64,000 nucleotides of DNA from contig OU015569.1 of the NCBI GenBank assembly GCA_907165135.1, positions 9,920,501-9,984,500 on the forward strand, written 5' to 3'. The position numbers were made by a program, and so were the translations under genes. This stretch comes from Oikopleura dioica (taxonomy: Eukaryota > Chordata > Appendicularia > Copelata > Oikopleuridae). Positions 47,490 to 62,512 of the stretch are shown one piece after another. The notes under the pieces were generated by a model. The model made no database searches. It was not told where the DNA came from and saw only the letters and a program-made list of their open reading frames with translations. The stretch's first letter is position 1. Each line of letters opens with the position of its first letter.

Positions 47490-48858
47490 ATGGAGACCGG
47501 AAATAGCAGCAACAACAACAATGCTCTGCCGAAGCAAGAGAGAGTAAAAGGCGAGTCAGAAATGGCTGGAAACATTTTGGTAAGCTCGTATCTTATATTG
47601 GTCCGCTCTAATAAGTTCTACTGAAGCTGTCCAATCCAAATTTGAAGAAACTGCAAGTTGACCATCTATATCATATCGGGCTCGACAATAGCGGCAAAGA
47701 TTTAGAAAAGGTTTGTGCAAAACTTGAAGTCGGTAAATAAAAATACTCAGCGGTTTGGAGACGTCCGTCTCGTAGTCGTCGGTGGTTGCGCGAAGAGAAT
47801 GACGGACTTCGTGAGAGTCCTTGTTGAGAAAATGCGATTGTGCGACGTTGAAGTCAACGATGACGCTCTAGTCGACTTATCAGAAGAGAGAGGACGATAC
47901 TGTTTGTTTAAAGTCAACCACGTTCTAGTTGCAAATCACGGAATGGGTGCCGGATCTGTTTCAATCCTCATTCACGAGCTGCTCAAATTATTGGCAGGGC
48001 TTATTTCTGCGGATAGAAATTACTTTCTCTTAGCTATTTTCCTTCTATTAGTCTACACTGTAGACTCTACAGTATAGACGCTTATAGAGTCTTTAGACTT
48101 TGGTTTATAGAGCCCAACTACAGTCATACGCGAAAGCGAAAAATGTGAGCTTCGTTCGAATGGGTACATGCGGAGGGCTCGACGTCGAACCCGGAACTAT
48201 TTGTCTGACTGACTCTGCTATGGGCCCAGATGGCGAACGTGGCTATGAGTTCTTTCAATGTGGGAAAAGTATGATACAATTTTCCTGTCGGAAATAAATA
48301 TCTCCTTCAGAAATCAGATATCCCGCAAATGCGAACCGAGAGTTGAACGAGCTTCTTGCGAGCACTTGTGCAAAAGTAATCGAATTATTTTTCTGCAAAA
48401 TTAACAAATTTCAGTTCAATCGGACCTACAAGATCGGAAACACAGTAACTTCTCCTGACTTTTACGAATCTCAAGGTAGATATTTAATCTAACGTAAGAT
48501 AGTTATTTTTATGAGGGAGGCTGGATGGAGCATTTTGCGAGTATTCCGAAGCAGCGAAATTAGGCTGGCTTGCAGACTTATCCGAGAACAGAGGAGCAAT
48601 TAATTGCGAAATGGAAGCAGCGATATTTCTTTCGCTCTGCCAGCGCGCGGGTGTGTCTGCGGCCGTTGCTTGTGTTGCGCTACTAAACAGGATCGTGGTT
48701 TCTTTTGATTCTGTTAAAAAGTATCTGCACGGCCACTCACTTGCAAACCCAAAAAAAGACTTCACGGAGATCAAGTAACAACTGAAGGAGCAGCTGAAGG
48801 AGCAATCGCCGTCAAGGCTTTACGCGAAATTCTACTCGATATTTGCCTATCCAACTGA
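47490..48858 (+). CDS. UPP: Uridine phosphorylase
   Basis: Exons 47490-47579, 47627-47710, 47751-47993, 48124-48268, 48311-48375, 48415-48475, 48516-48720 and 48759-48858; 330 residues (human UPP1 310). Family marks: LYHIGLDNSGKDL, FGDVRLVVVGGCAKRM, a short NHGMGAGSVSILIHELLKLL, FVRMGTCGGLDVEPGTICLT with the phosphate-binding RxGTxGG, RLDGAFCEYSEAAKLGWL, and NCEMEAAIFLSLCQRAGVSA, the uridine-ribose-binding IEME-type motif. It converts uridine plus phosphate to uracil and ribose-1-phosphate. Intron 3 reads as GC-AG (TTG|GCAGGG). A lineage-specific short insert (SFDSVKK) precedes GDQV. Confidence 0.93.
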
Positions 48859-48960
48859 CTAAATACACTATTCTTTTTCAACAACCACGATTTTTGTGAT
48901 AAACGAACACTCTCGTTTGTCACAAATGTTTGCCACGTTTTATTGAATGTTATATATATT

Positions 48961-50518
48961 TTAATCGAAAGCAGAGCTGAGCTTGAACTGGGCTAAATTC
49001 TTGTCCATCATTTTTTCAGGAGCTTGTTTGTGAGCAATGTACAAAAATAGAATAGACAGCAACGCAGAGATGAGAAAGATTATATCGAACCAGCGATGGT
49101 AAAACTTGAATTGTAGACTTTCTCCTAGAACTTCTGTGATAATCTCTCGGTATTCCGGCGGGACGTTCATTCTCATTAAAAGAACGGAACTAGAATCTCT
49201 TGTAAAAGATGCACAAGATCGCTATTCTACCTGACAAAATACATTCCCATTAGCTGCGCGAAGAACATGACAATCGCATTAGATGTTTCAGAAGACGATA
49301 TAGCATAAAAGAACTTGGTTAGGTTGATAAGTAGACCACGTATTGAAGTCAACACTAGAACTCCGACCATGACGAACGAAAGTGGCTGCGCGAATGCTGT
49401 TAAATCAACATCCATTCCAAGTCGCTGCGTTAAAATCTCGGATCCTTGAGTAATCGGATCTTTCTTTCCAACGCGGTCGAAAATAATGTTTATCGTACAC
49501 ATGAAGATTTTGTAAGCGCAGTAAATCGAGAAGAAATAGCCAAGGAAATTGAACCATCGACCTTTTATCGTCTTCGACTCGCTTATTCGCTTCTTAGTGT
49601 TGTGTAAGTCAACCAATTCGAGGTAGAGCTGGCGAGATAACTCCTCATACGAATTTAGTTCATGTATTTCTTAAAAAACACTTTAAAAATTGATTTAGCG
49701 TTGCTTGTCTACCTTCTTTCGGAATGCTCACGGGTGGAGCCGGGGGACTCCTCATCGAAGAGAACCATCCACTTGTAGCTGGTCTCTCGTGGCGACTGTA
49801 GGCTTCATGCCGTATTTGGGCGAAACGCTTCTTTTTGGAGACAATGACATTAAACGTGTTGAGCAATTTCTTTTCAATGCACTCGATATCGTCTTCTGTC
49901 ACTTGGCGAAGGAAATAGGCAGAGTACGTGTAAGGAGAGTTCACAGCACCAAAACCAGAAAGAATAGCCATCATTGTCACGCCTAGAACGCCAACTCTGG
50001 ATATAACTGGCTCCATCAACCCGGTTACTTTAAAAGGGAAGGGCGATCCGAAACTCCAGAAGATCCAAAGCCATAACAGTAATCCGATAATGGCGGCTCC
50101 ACGACGGTAACGGAAGAAGAATGGATGAATATTGCACAAAAAGTAGAAAATCGAATAAGGAATAATTACAACACACTCGAAAAGAATGAGAAACAAATTA
50201 ACTTTCCAGTGCAGTTTGCGAGAGTCGCGATTCAGTATGTCTAGTATTTCGAAAATGATCAGAACGAGTAGCGAAAAGGAAAGGCAGAATACCGACGAGA
50301 AGATAATCTGGGCGCCTCTGTTGTGGCATTCGTAATTCTAAATTATCTTGTTGAAAGAGGTCCTTCCGCATTTAGAGATAGAACAGATTCAACTGCCAAG
50401 TGCTGAAATCCTAACGGAACTGTACCTTGAACAGGTAGTGAAGAAAGAAGACCCAACCGAAGCAGAACGCGAATAGCATAACCGCAAACATGAAGAATGT
50501 ATCTGTAGAGAACGACAT
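48961..50518 (-). CDS. GPR89: GPR89 / Golgi pH regulator (GPHR)
   Basis: Exons 50426-50518, 49713-50337, 49231-49669 and 48961-49189; 461 residues (human 455). It starts MSFSTDTFFMFAVMLFAFCF, parallel to human MSFLIDSS. Conserved blocks: GVLGVTMMAILSGFGAVNSP, NTFNVIVSKKKRFAQ, GRWFNFLGYFFSIYCAYKIF, IIFDRVGKKDPITQG, RGLLINLTKFFYAISSSETS, and the end FYHRWFDIIFLISALLSILF then HKQAPEK. It is a multi-pass Golgi/ER anion channel needed for Golgi acidification. It follows RPS15A by 117 bp on the same strand, so the two may share an operon. Confidence 0.97.
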
Positions 50519-50635
50519 GGCCCGATTTCGATTACTTGTCTTAATAAAATAACTGAGTTTCGTTGACTGCAAGAAAGGAGACAAGATGAGTATTTTTTTT
50601 TTGCCAAGAGCGTTTATTTCAGAACTTTAGGCAGT

Positions 50636-51283
50636 TTAGAAAAAGAAGCCGAGGATTTTACCACCAGTGTGCTTCTTCTTGGCCTCCTCGTGATCGATGA
50701 TACCATCAGAGGTGGTAAGGACGACGTAACCGAACTGTCGGGATGGGAGAAGGTTGTTGGTCCAGTTATCGATCTAAAATAAGCAAACGTAACTCTTGGT
50801 CGAAGTGTAGCACGGTTCTAAAGGGTATTCCCGTACGAGCCAAGAAAACGATGGAGGTACAAGAACATGAGTTAGACATGCCTTGTTCTCCATCGCTGAG
50901 ATGACCGGGGTGTACGGATCCCGATCATCCTTGGGGGATAAGACGATGGTTAACCTTGTTGAGAGCGACGTCGAATCGAGGGGAGATGACACCGCACTTG
51001 TTAAGTCGGCCGTTGAGCTCGACAACGATCTTGCCAGCTCGGTGGTCATCGATAACTTCGAATTCACCAATGTAGCCGTGCTTCATCATGACCTGGAGGA
51101 ACTTGATGATGACCTTGGAGGCAGGTCGGATGAGAACCTAATAAAAAGTTAATGCTCAAGTGAGTAAATCTCTGTCATAATTTAGTGTTAAAGAGAATCA
51201 CGATCAATTACCTGTCGCTTTCCTCGCTTTTCAGCGTTGCAGATGTTCTTGAGAGCGTCGGCCAAAACGTTCATTCGAACCAT
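50636..51283 (-). CDS. RPS15A: Ribosomal protein uS8 (RPS15A)
   Basis: Exons 51212-51283, 50955-51137 and 50636-50773; 130 residues, the same as human RPS15A. The sequence is almost universal: [76 protein letters not shown] and [11 protein letters not shown]. The second intron, 50774-50954, is about 180 bp, well above the local norm of 40-60 bp. Confidence 0.98.
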
Positions 51284-51552
51284 GGTGACTGTTTTTGTAT
51301 CCGGTTTCTAAAAAAGGGCCTTGATAGAAAAGTGAAAACTAGACTAGGGCCAAAATCCTTCGTATTTCTCAAAAATCATGATTTAATTTGGGGTTTGTAT
51401 TCAACAGTCAATATTTTAAAAAACCCATTTTGTTTGCAGTGGTTCAAAGGCGAGGGGGTCAGTTAACACTGACCCCTAGCAGGCCCCGCGAAACGAACGG
51501 CAGTACGGTGAAAAAATCACCGAAAAGCGATGCAAAAAAGCTATAAGCCTGA

Positions 51553-52944
51553 TTAAGCATCGATGTTGATCTGCTTGTGCTTCTTGAGTGGTCCCATGAA
51601 GGCTCGCTTTTCTTCGATGGTCTGGAAGCGACCGTGACCCTGCTTGGAGGTAGTATCGATGAACTTGAGCTTGACAGGTTCGAGGGCAGCTCGGGAAGTC
51701 TGCTTGAGGAGGGACTGTCGGAGAGTGATGGCTCGCTTCTTGGGTCCACAGATACCTCCCTTGATCATGACGAAGTCAGACTTGACAAGACCGTACTGAA
51801 CAAAGCCACCAACGGGGTTGATGCTCTTGTCGGTGATATCGGCTTCAGTGGAAGCGTTGTTTCGGACTTCCTTGCCGTCGACGGTGTGGAAACCAGCTCC
51901 AACTCGGTAGACCTTCTTGTTGATCTCAGTTCGGTGATGGTAACCCTTCTGACCAGATCGAGCAACGGAGAAGGCGACTCGGGATGGATGCCAGGCACCA
52001 ATACAGGCGACCTTTCGGAGACCCTTGTGAGTCTTTCGGGGGAGCTTCTTGGTGTGCCATCGGCTGGTGACACCGTGGTAACCTCGACCCTTGGTGATAC
52101 CGATAACGTCGATCATCTCGGCCTCGTTGAAGACGGTGTTGACGGGGACCTCCTTTTCGAAGTTGTTGGTAGCCCAGTCGACCTTCTCGGCGATGTTGTT
52201 TCCACCGTTGATCTGGATTTCGATAATGTGAGCCTTCTTCTGTCGAAGAGAAAGACCCTTCATCTGGGTGTGGCAGATGGCTCGGACGGACTTAATTTTG
52301 ATTGAAAATTGAGAATGATTCGATCTTTATTTACCTTGGCGTACTTCTTGATCATAGCGATATCTCGCTCGATGGACTTCTTGCCATCCTCAGACTCCCA
52401 TCGCTTGGAAGCCTTGGAGAAGGCCTTCTTCTTGGAGTTGTACCAGCTTCGGTAGAATCGTCGCTTTGCCTCGTCGGAGATGTGGTTGGCCCAGACGGTC
52501 TGAAGATTTATTAATGAAAGTAATTGAGAATAATTATTTTACCTTGATAGATCGTGGTCCGTCGGGGGTCTCGATGTAACCGGTGAGTCCGATGACCTTG
52601 AGTGGTGGGGTTTCGACGATGGTGACGGCCTCGACAACCTCCTTCTTGTTGATGGCAGAGCCTGGTTTTTCGGCTTCACGGACAACGTGAGTCATACCAG
52701 CCTTGAAGCCCATGAAGGCAGTAAGGTGAATAGGCTGATAGTAGGGTGAAAATTATTCAAAAAAATAGACCAAATCAATTTTGAAAAAGTGGGAAAAAAC
52801 GAATAGCTCAAAAATTTGCACCCATGCCTTGGAAGCATCGTCCTTAGGGAAGGACTTGATCTGACCTCGTGGCCGGGTGCATCGCTTTTTCGGCAAGAAC
52901 TTAAGGGAGCCGTGTCGTGGTGCGGAGAACTTACGATGGGACAT
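51553..52944 (-). CDS. RPL3: Ribosomal protein uL3 (RPL3)
   Basis: Exons 52828-52944, 52543-52734, 52335-52499 and 51553-52290; 403 residues, as in human RPL3. Marks: [93 protein letters not shown] with the methylated-His tip sequence intact, [13 protein letters not shown] and [20 protein letters not shown]. Codon use is clearly biased to G/C-ending codons, as expected for a highly expressed gene. Intron 1 is GC-AG (CCAAG|GCATGG). It lies 269 bp upstream of RPS15A. Confidence 0.98.
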
Positions 52945-53257
52945 GACTGTTGATTATTTTGGTCCAAAGACTCGTCTAAAATTACGAAAAATGACTTTGG
53001 ATAAATACGAAGGATTTTGGGTAAATGGATGTATGATTATTAAATATATTCCGGGTATCTTATAGTGTACTCGGTTAAAAAATTTGAACTTGCAGGTTGG
53101 GAGTGTTCGAATTGATATGGCGATAAAATTTTTCATTTGGAAAAAAAACGAAGGAATAAAAATTCCCAATACACACTCCAATGTATGTAGAGGGCAGTGA
53201 GTTGTCAAAAACGGTATTTTAACAGCGCCTAATCTTCTCCTAGTTTCTTCCGGGAGC
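52945..53257. other. Intergenic region between RPL3 and the Vasa gene
   Basis: No exon is supported. It holds the RPL3 promoter and the Vasa 3' flank. Minus-strand frames in it are short. Confidence 0.4.
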
Positions 53258-57402
<4,145 letters not shown>

Positions 57403-58585
57403 CGTTGCTAAACGTCAGGCCTGCAATATCTGAATAAAAAGACGTGTTATTGAAAGTATCTCTCATCTTGAGATACTCAAGTTTTTCTGGACCAAAAAAA
57501 GCGGTCTCTCTCGGCCGAAAGTGATTTCGAAATGAGAGTACAAATTTCTGAAAAGTACGGAATTCAGGTAGGTTAATCTCTGCCTAATGGTCTGGTAGGT
57601 TTAGTAAGGACACTAGAGGGTGCAGCGCGACTTGGAAAAGGTACAGTGGCGCTACGGAATAGCTCTAGTGCACCTCCGCGCGTAGGACTAGCGACAATCT
57701 GCTCAACTCTCGGTGTTTTGATTCGCGCGCGCTCTCGAATCTAGAGAAACTCTCGAAACATGCTCTGCAGGAGAAAAAGGTAAGCTCTGATTTTGTGGAT
57801 GATTTAAAAATCACCGCCAAGCGCAAGTGCCACTAGGGGCCCGAGATTTTGTCGTCCAATCACGGCGGGCGCAAGGGTTTTACGAATCACCGTCACTCAG
57901 ACCTGAAAACATTTTTCGAGCTAAACTCAGAGAACCTTGCTGAGATTTAGACCGGTTCGAACGAGGAAACTCGTCAACAGGGGCAGCTGCCCGCGCAGAG
58001 CCGCGCCACTCGGATCATCTCACAGCGCCCTAAACGGCCACTTTCAAATCTTCGGCATATTTTTGGCCTTTATCTTTCGGTGAGAAATTCTATCGAATTC
58101 ATGAATCATTTTCGTTATGATGAAATGAACGATCCCAAGTTGGAGTCCCGTTGCGATTAGAGTTAACTTTTGCTTAGTGTTGATATTTTTTTGAGTCCTT
58201 TCAATTTTTCTTACAAAATTTTGCTCTTTTAATTGCAGTGATATTACTTGCTTCAAGTTGAAAGTTTTCGTCGTTTGAGTTATCATTTTAGGTAGCGCGT
58301 TGCTGTCCTCGTTGTCTTCACATTTGCAGAAAAGATCCTCGATGATTTGAAGAGAAATGACCGCTGACGATTTTTGTTTTACTTCTGACCCGATTGAAAA
58401 GCTTTTCGATGACAAACTTTCCTGTGATCTGTGTACTTATCTTCTTATTTATCTTGTTTATCTTCTGTTATTTCTTTATTCAATTAACAATTTAAGCAGC
58501 ACTACTTTAGTGTCAATAGGTGGCTTTAATTTGGAGAACTTATTTGTACATATTTAGATTGAAACGGAAACCCGCTCCCGCCAAG
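57403..58585. other. Intergenic region between Vasa and the RNF168-like gene
   Basis: Two divergent starts face this 1.2-kb stretch, so it should hold promoters for both. A minus-strand frame, 58044-58415, is open for 123 codons, but its first ATG is at about 58286 (80 codons). The translation is Lys/Ile-rich with no familiar motif. The first 600 bp are GC-richer. Confidence 0.4.
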
Positions 58586-60325
58586 ATGCCCAAGAGAAAG
58601 CTCGATGCCCGCTCCTCCTCCTCCAACGCCAACCGCGACCAGCCCGGCTCCTCCAAGTCCATCAACGAAGAGCTCTGGAAGGACTTGACCCCGGATGAAG
58701 CGAGCTGCATTATATGCCGCTCGCTCCTCATAGGAAAGGCTCAGTAATTTAGAATTGATAAAATAAGTTTATTTATAATAATATTTTTGATATCAGTGAT
58801 TTATTTGTTTTCTGAGTCTGAATATAGAGCCCGTGGTCTTACCGTGCAAATGCACAACCAGGACCCGGACGCCGGTTTGCAGAAGCTGCCTGGTGAGGTT
58901 GGCTGACGCTACCAAGAGCACATGCTCAGGTAAGTTTTTCATAAGCGTTGCGATTCTTTCTATAATTTTGTTTTTAGCCGAATGCCCACGCTGCCGAACT
59001 CGTCTCTCCGTCTTCTTTAGGAAGACTTCGAAAAACGACTACATAGGAAAGGGTCAATATTTGTATAAATTTGTCTTCAAGTGTTAATAATTTAATATGT
59101 GTAAAATAGAAATTTTGACCCTGTTAAAGACGCAGTGAACGCATCCTTGGCGAAAGCGATCGAAGAGCAGCGCGAACGCCTGGAGGACGAGATCGAGAAC
59201 CTCGAAGCAGCCCCAATCCCTCGACTCATCGCCAGAAATGGGGAGATCCGGCAAGAATTCGACGAAGGCCAGAAGAGAGCAAGAATGGATTTCGAGAGAG
59301 AGAAGAAGCAGGAAGAAGAAGAAAACATCAGTAAGTAATAGAATTTTATTCTAATCTTTAATTATTTATTTAAGGAAGCCTCAATCAGATCTTCTCGAGA
59401 TCTGAGATCGAGGCACAGAGCAAGCTACTGAAGAAGTTCCAGCCAAACAAGGCGCTCGACTCCATCTCCCCGACATCCAAGCAGATTCTCGCGGACGAGA
59501 TGATTGCGAGAAGGATGCAACGAGAATGGTCGGGTCCAGGAATGGTTCACTTATATCTCTAACATTAGCAATAAAATTTTGTAACTTTTATTAATCGTAT
59601 ATTTTCGATGACCATTAGTGAACCAGAATAAGCGAAATTTGTCGTTCCAAATACAGCCGGCCCAGCAGAAGCAAAACGAATCATCGCGAAGGCCAAAAGG
59701 GAAATGCTGGGACGAAATAAAACAAAAGACCGATCGGTCCAGAGCAAGATTAACTTTTTTCCTAAGAAGTAGCAATGTGCTACTTCTTACTGTTAATTTA
59801 TTGTACCTTTGTATTTATTGTAAATATTTGTAAATAAAATATTTGCGTATAACTTAAAACATTTCCTTGTGTTTATTTCGTAAAAGTCCAGATGAAGCGG
59901 AGTTTAGTTGCAATGCGAGGTCATCTGGCTCGGATCTAACTCATTGCGAGGAGGCCACCAACTCGGATCTAAGTGAATTTGAGAAATTGAATGAATCGAT
60001 GGGCTCTGAAGAAAGTGACCATTCGCGGTGTCTGTTTGACGACTATGAAGATGACGAGTCTAACCATTCCGGCAATCTTTTCGACACAGACCCAGTGGAA
60101 GATGAACCCACAGATCCTTCTCCAAGGAAGAAAAACCATCTAGAATCGAACGAAATAGAACCAGGCGAACCAGTTGGACGACGGCGTAGTTCTTTCTCTT
60201 TTGATGACATTGACCTAGGATTGGACTTTTCTGTTGAACCCTCTCAAGGTGACTCTCAACTTTTTCCATCCCCTACACATTCATCGAGAAGCGAATCTTC
60301 CGTTGATTCTATCCTTATGCTCTAA
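58586..60325 (+). CDS. RNF168: RNF168-like RING E3 ubiquitin ligase
   Basis: Exons 58586-58733, 58828-58929, 58978-59050, 59110-59330, 59375-59533, 59619-59768 and 59892-60325; 428 residues. The RING runs ASCIICRSLLI-EPVVLPCKC, VCRSCLVRLADATKSTC, AECPRCRTRLS. After it come ARNGEIRQEFDEGQKRARMD (compare the SKPGELRREYEEE of RNF168), a Glu-rich helix, and ILADEMIARRMQREWS, which resembles a MIU ubiquitin-binding helix. The C-terminus is acidic/Ser-rich (RRRSSFSFDDIDLGLDF). The first intron is GA-AG (ATAG|GAAAGG) and the third reads as GG-AG. RNF168 ubiquitinates H2A at K13/K15 after DNA breaks. The last exon belongs here by frame, though 60 kb-side intron signals are AT-rich and less sure. Confidence 0.75.
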
Positions 60326-60535
60326 TTTATGATCTTTTGAAATGGAATTCTCGAGTTCAAGGTTTTTCAAATTTGATCGACTGTACTTTCTCATCACTCC
60401 TCGTTGATTCCGATTGTACATATGTAAAATTGCAAATAGCTCCTCTGTAAGACACATTCCTCAAATCAACACTGGTTTGTCTGTTTAATATAAAAACGTT
60501 AAAGTCATGCAGTAAAAAAGAATTTGTCCATGAAA

Positions 60536-61419
60536 CTACATTTGTTTACAGCAACTGCTAAATTTTGAAGGTTCCGCAACGTCATCTGCATCAGTTAATT
60601 TTATAGATCTTGTTTTGCCAATCGAGCCCGCGCGAACAGTCTTCTTTCTAGCTTGCTGTCTACTGTCAACGATCTCGAAGATCTTCTTCATAACTTTTCA
60701 AAGATAAAATGAGAAGATTACGGGAAGCTTACCTTGGCGAAAAGCAGATTCAACACCAGTACCATCTAGAGCGGAGGTTTCCATGTAGAAAAAACCATTT
60801 CCTCGGGCGAATCTTTCTGCTTCCGCAGTACTGACTTCTCGTGTCGGCAAATCTATCTTGGATCTGTTGTTGACCAAATGGTTGCATTAAAGAGTGCTAC
60901 CTTATTTCCAACGACGCAGACGACGATGTTTTCATCTGCATATTGTCTAAGTTGAGAAGCCCAGTTCTCCAACGCCTCGAAGGTTTTTGGCTTAAGGCAG
61001 GGTAAGGTTTGTTGTTTCCTTCGACAGGAAGTTCTTCTGTCGCATCACTATTTTAATTTACCTTAGTCACGTCATACACCAGAACTGCCCCGACGGAGCC
61101 TCGATAATATGCGGATGTGATCGCCCGATAACGCTCCTCGCCAGATGTATCCCAAATTTGCCCTTTCACTTCATTCCCGTCGATGTTCACAGTTTTGAAA
61201 GCAAATTCTACTCCTATCGTACTCTTCGACTGAGGATTAAATTCGTCCAAGGTGTACCTGGGATAACGCGTTAGAATTATTCGCAGCTATCTCGTCACCT
61301 GTTTCGAATCTGAGTTTTTCCGACGCCACAGTCTCCAACCAAGACGATTTTGAAGAGATAATCTACAGGTGTTTCTCTGTTTACCGGTTCAAACGAAAAT
61401 GGTCCTTACCGTACGACAT
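60536..61419 (-). CDS. RAB11-family small GTPase
   Basis: Exons 61410-61419, 61299-61362, 61062-61257, 60901-60990, 60733-60856 and 60536-60693; 213 residues. G boxes: [27 protein letters not shown] with effector-loop [37 protein letters not shown] and [14 protein letters not shown]. The C-terminus FSSCCKQM carries the double Cys for geranylgeranylation. [18 protein letters not shown] is the RAB11/RAB25 signature, and here it reads [18 protein letters not shown]. In the switch II region Ser replaces the usual Ala-Gly (DTSGEERY for DTAGQERY). In RAB25 a Gln-to-Leu change occurs at the same region; here it is Glu. Confidence 0.92.
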
Positions 61420-62512
61420 TTCTGATCGGCGATGCAATATGAAAGATTTAGCGAGTCGCTGGTCGCTGGTTTACGATTGTTCTTGGATACCGCGCTCGTC
61501 ATTCTCAAACAATGAGTACGGCTATGACATCGATGCGTAATGGGTCTATTCAAGCTCTCAGCTGGTTATAAAAGGCTCGTGGATGAATGGACGACCAAGG
61601 TCAGCAACATCAACGACCGCCTAGATTAATAAAGGAGATGACGGATGTGACATACGACCGCACACTCAATGGATAGCCATAATCCCAATCGAGCGAGCAA
61701 CCAAAATAGCACCAACTGGACATAAGCATGACCGCCAGGGCTTCTGTTAGCGATGACAGCGTCTGATAGAACACTAGAAATTTCGGGAATATGAATTATG
61801 GTCGAATCTTCAAGTCCCTTCTACTGTGTGCTTTGCCCAACGGGCGCGGCAAAATGAGCAGTGTCGCCGCGGTCCGTTTCGGTCACTTCTTTGACTCACG
61901 GTAGATTAATCTAACCACGTGTGCGGATTCCAGATCAACAGTCTGAATTGATCTGGAGAGAGACGCCATCTGAAGAGGTAGAAGAGAGGAGAGTCCGCGT
62001 CGCGCGCAGAGGTTGTTATTTTTAGCTCTCTGAGCTACCGCAAGTCCACTCCACGGGGTCAACCAAGTTTAATCACAATTCAACCCAGAAAGGTGAAGGA
62101 GGAGCGGGAGGCCCGACCTTGGGTCGCTGCCCGCCAACGACAGGTAATCCCAACAACTCATTCTTCCTCTTTTGAGGGTGTGCACGCACAATGCAGCTGC
62201 GTGGTTCACCACTCTCGCGTTAATCGTCGCCCTAGAAGTGTGTATTCTCGATCGAGACGATTCCCTCGACAGTAGGGGCTTCTGTTTCCTTAATTTTGGC
62301 TTCTAAGCGCTCAGCCCACGCCGCTCTCACATCTATCGCGAATAAGAGGCACGATTAAACGCGAGCGTGGGCGCATTTTGACCGATTCGTTATCCGACTG
62401 TCGGACAATCGGCTTTATACTTTGTTGCAAATCGATTTGGCTCGCGAGTTTGGTGCCACCCGTCTTACTTTCAATCGAGCAAAGCTAAAATTTTCGAAAA
62501 TTTGAGAAACTT
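61420..62512. other. Intergenic region between RAB11-like and MIF4G genes
   Basis: The two genes diverge, so promoters are expected. It is comparatively GC-rich around 61820-62400. The only long frame (62093-62275 plus) is Arg-rich without recognisable content. Confidence 0.4.

Noticed and set aside
51577-52305. A 242-codon plus-strand open frame
   Set aside because: It is the exact antisense of RPL3 exon 4; the strong codon bias of RPL3 suppresses stops on the other strand.
58044-58415. A 123-codon minus-strand frame as a gene
   Set aside because: No ATG at its start, no splice partners and no familiar motif; AT-rich composition makes chance likely.
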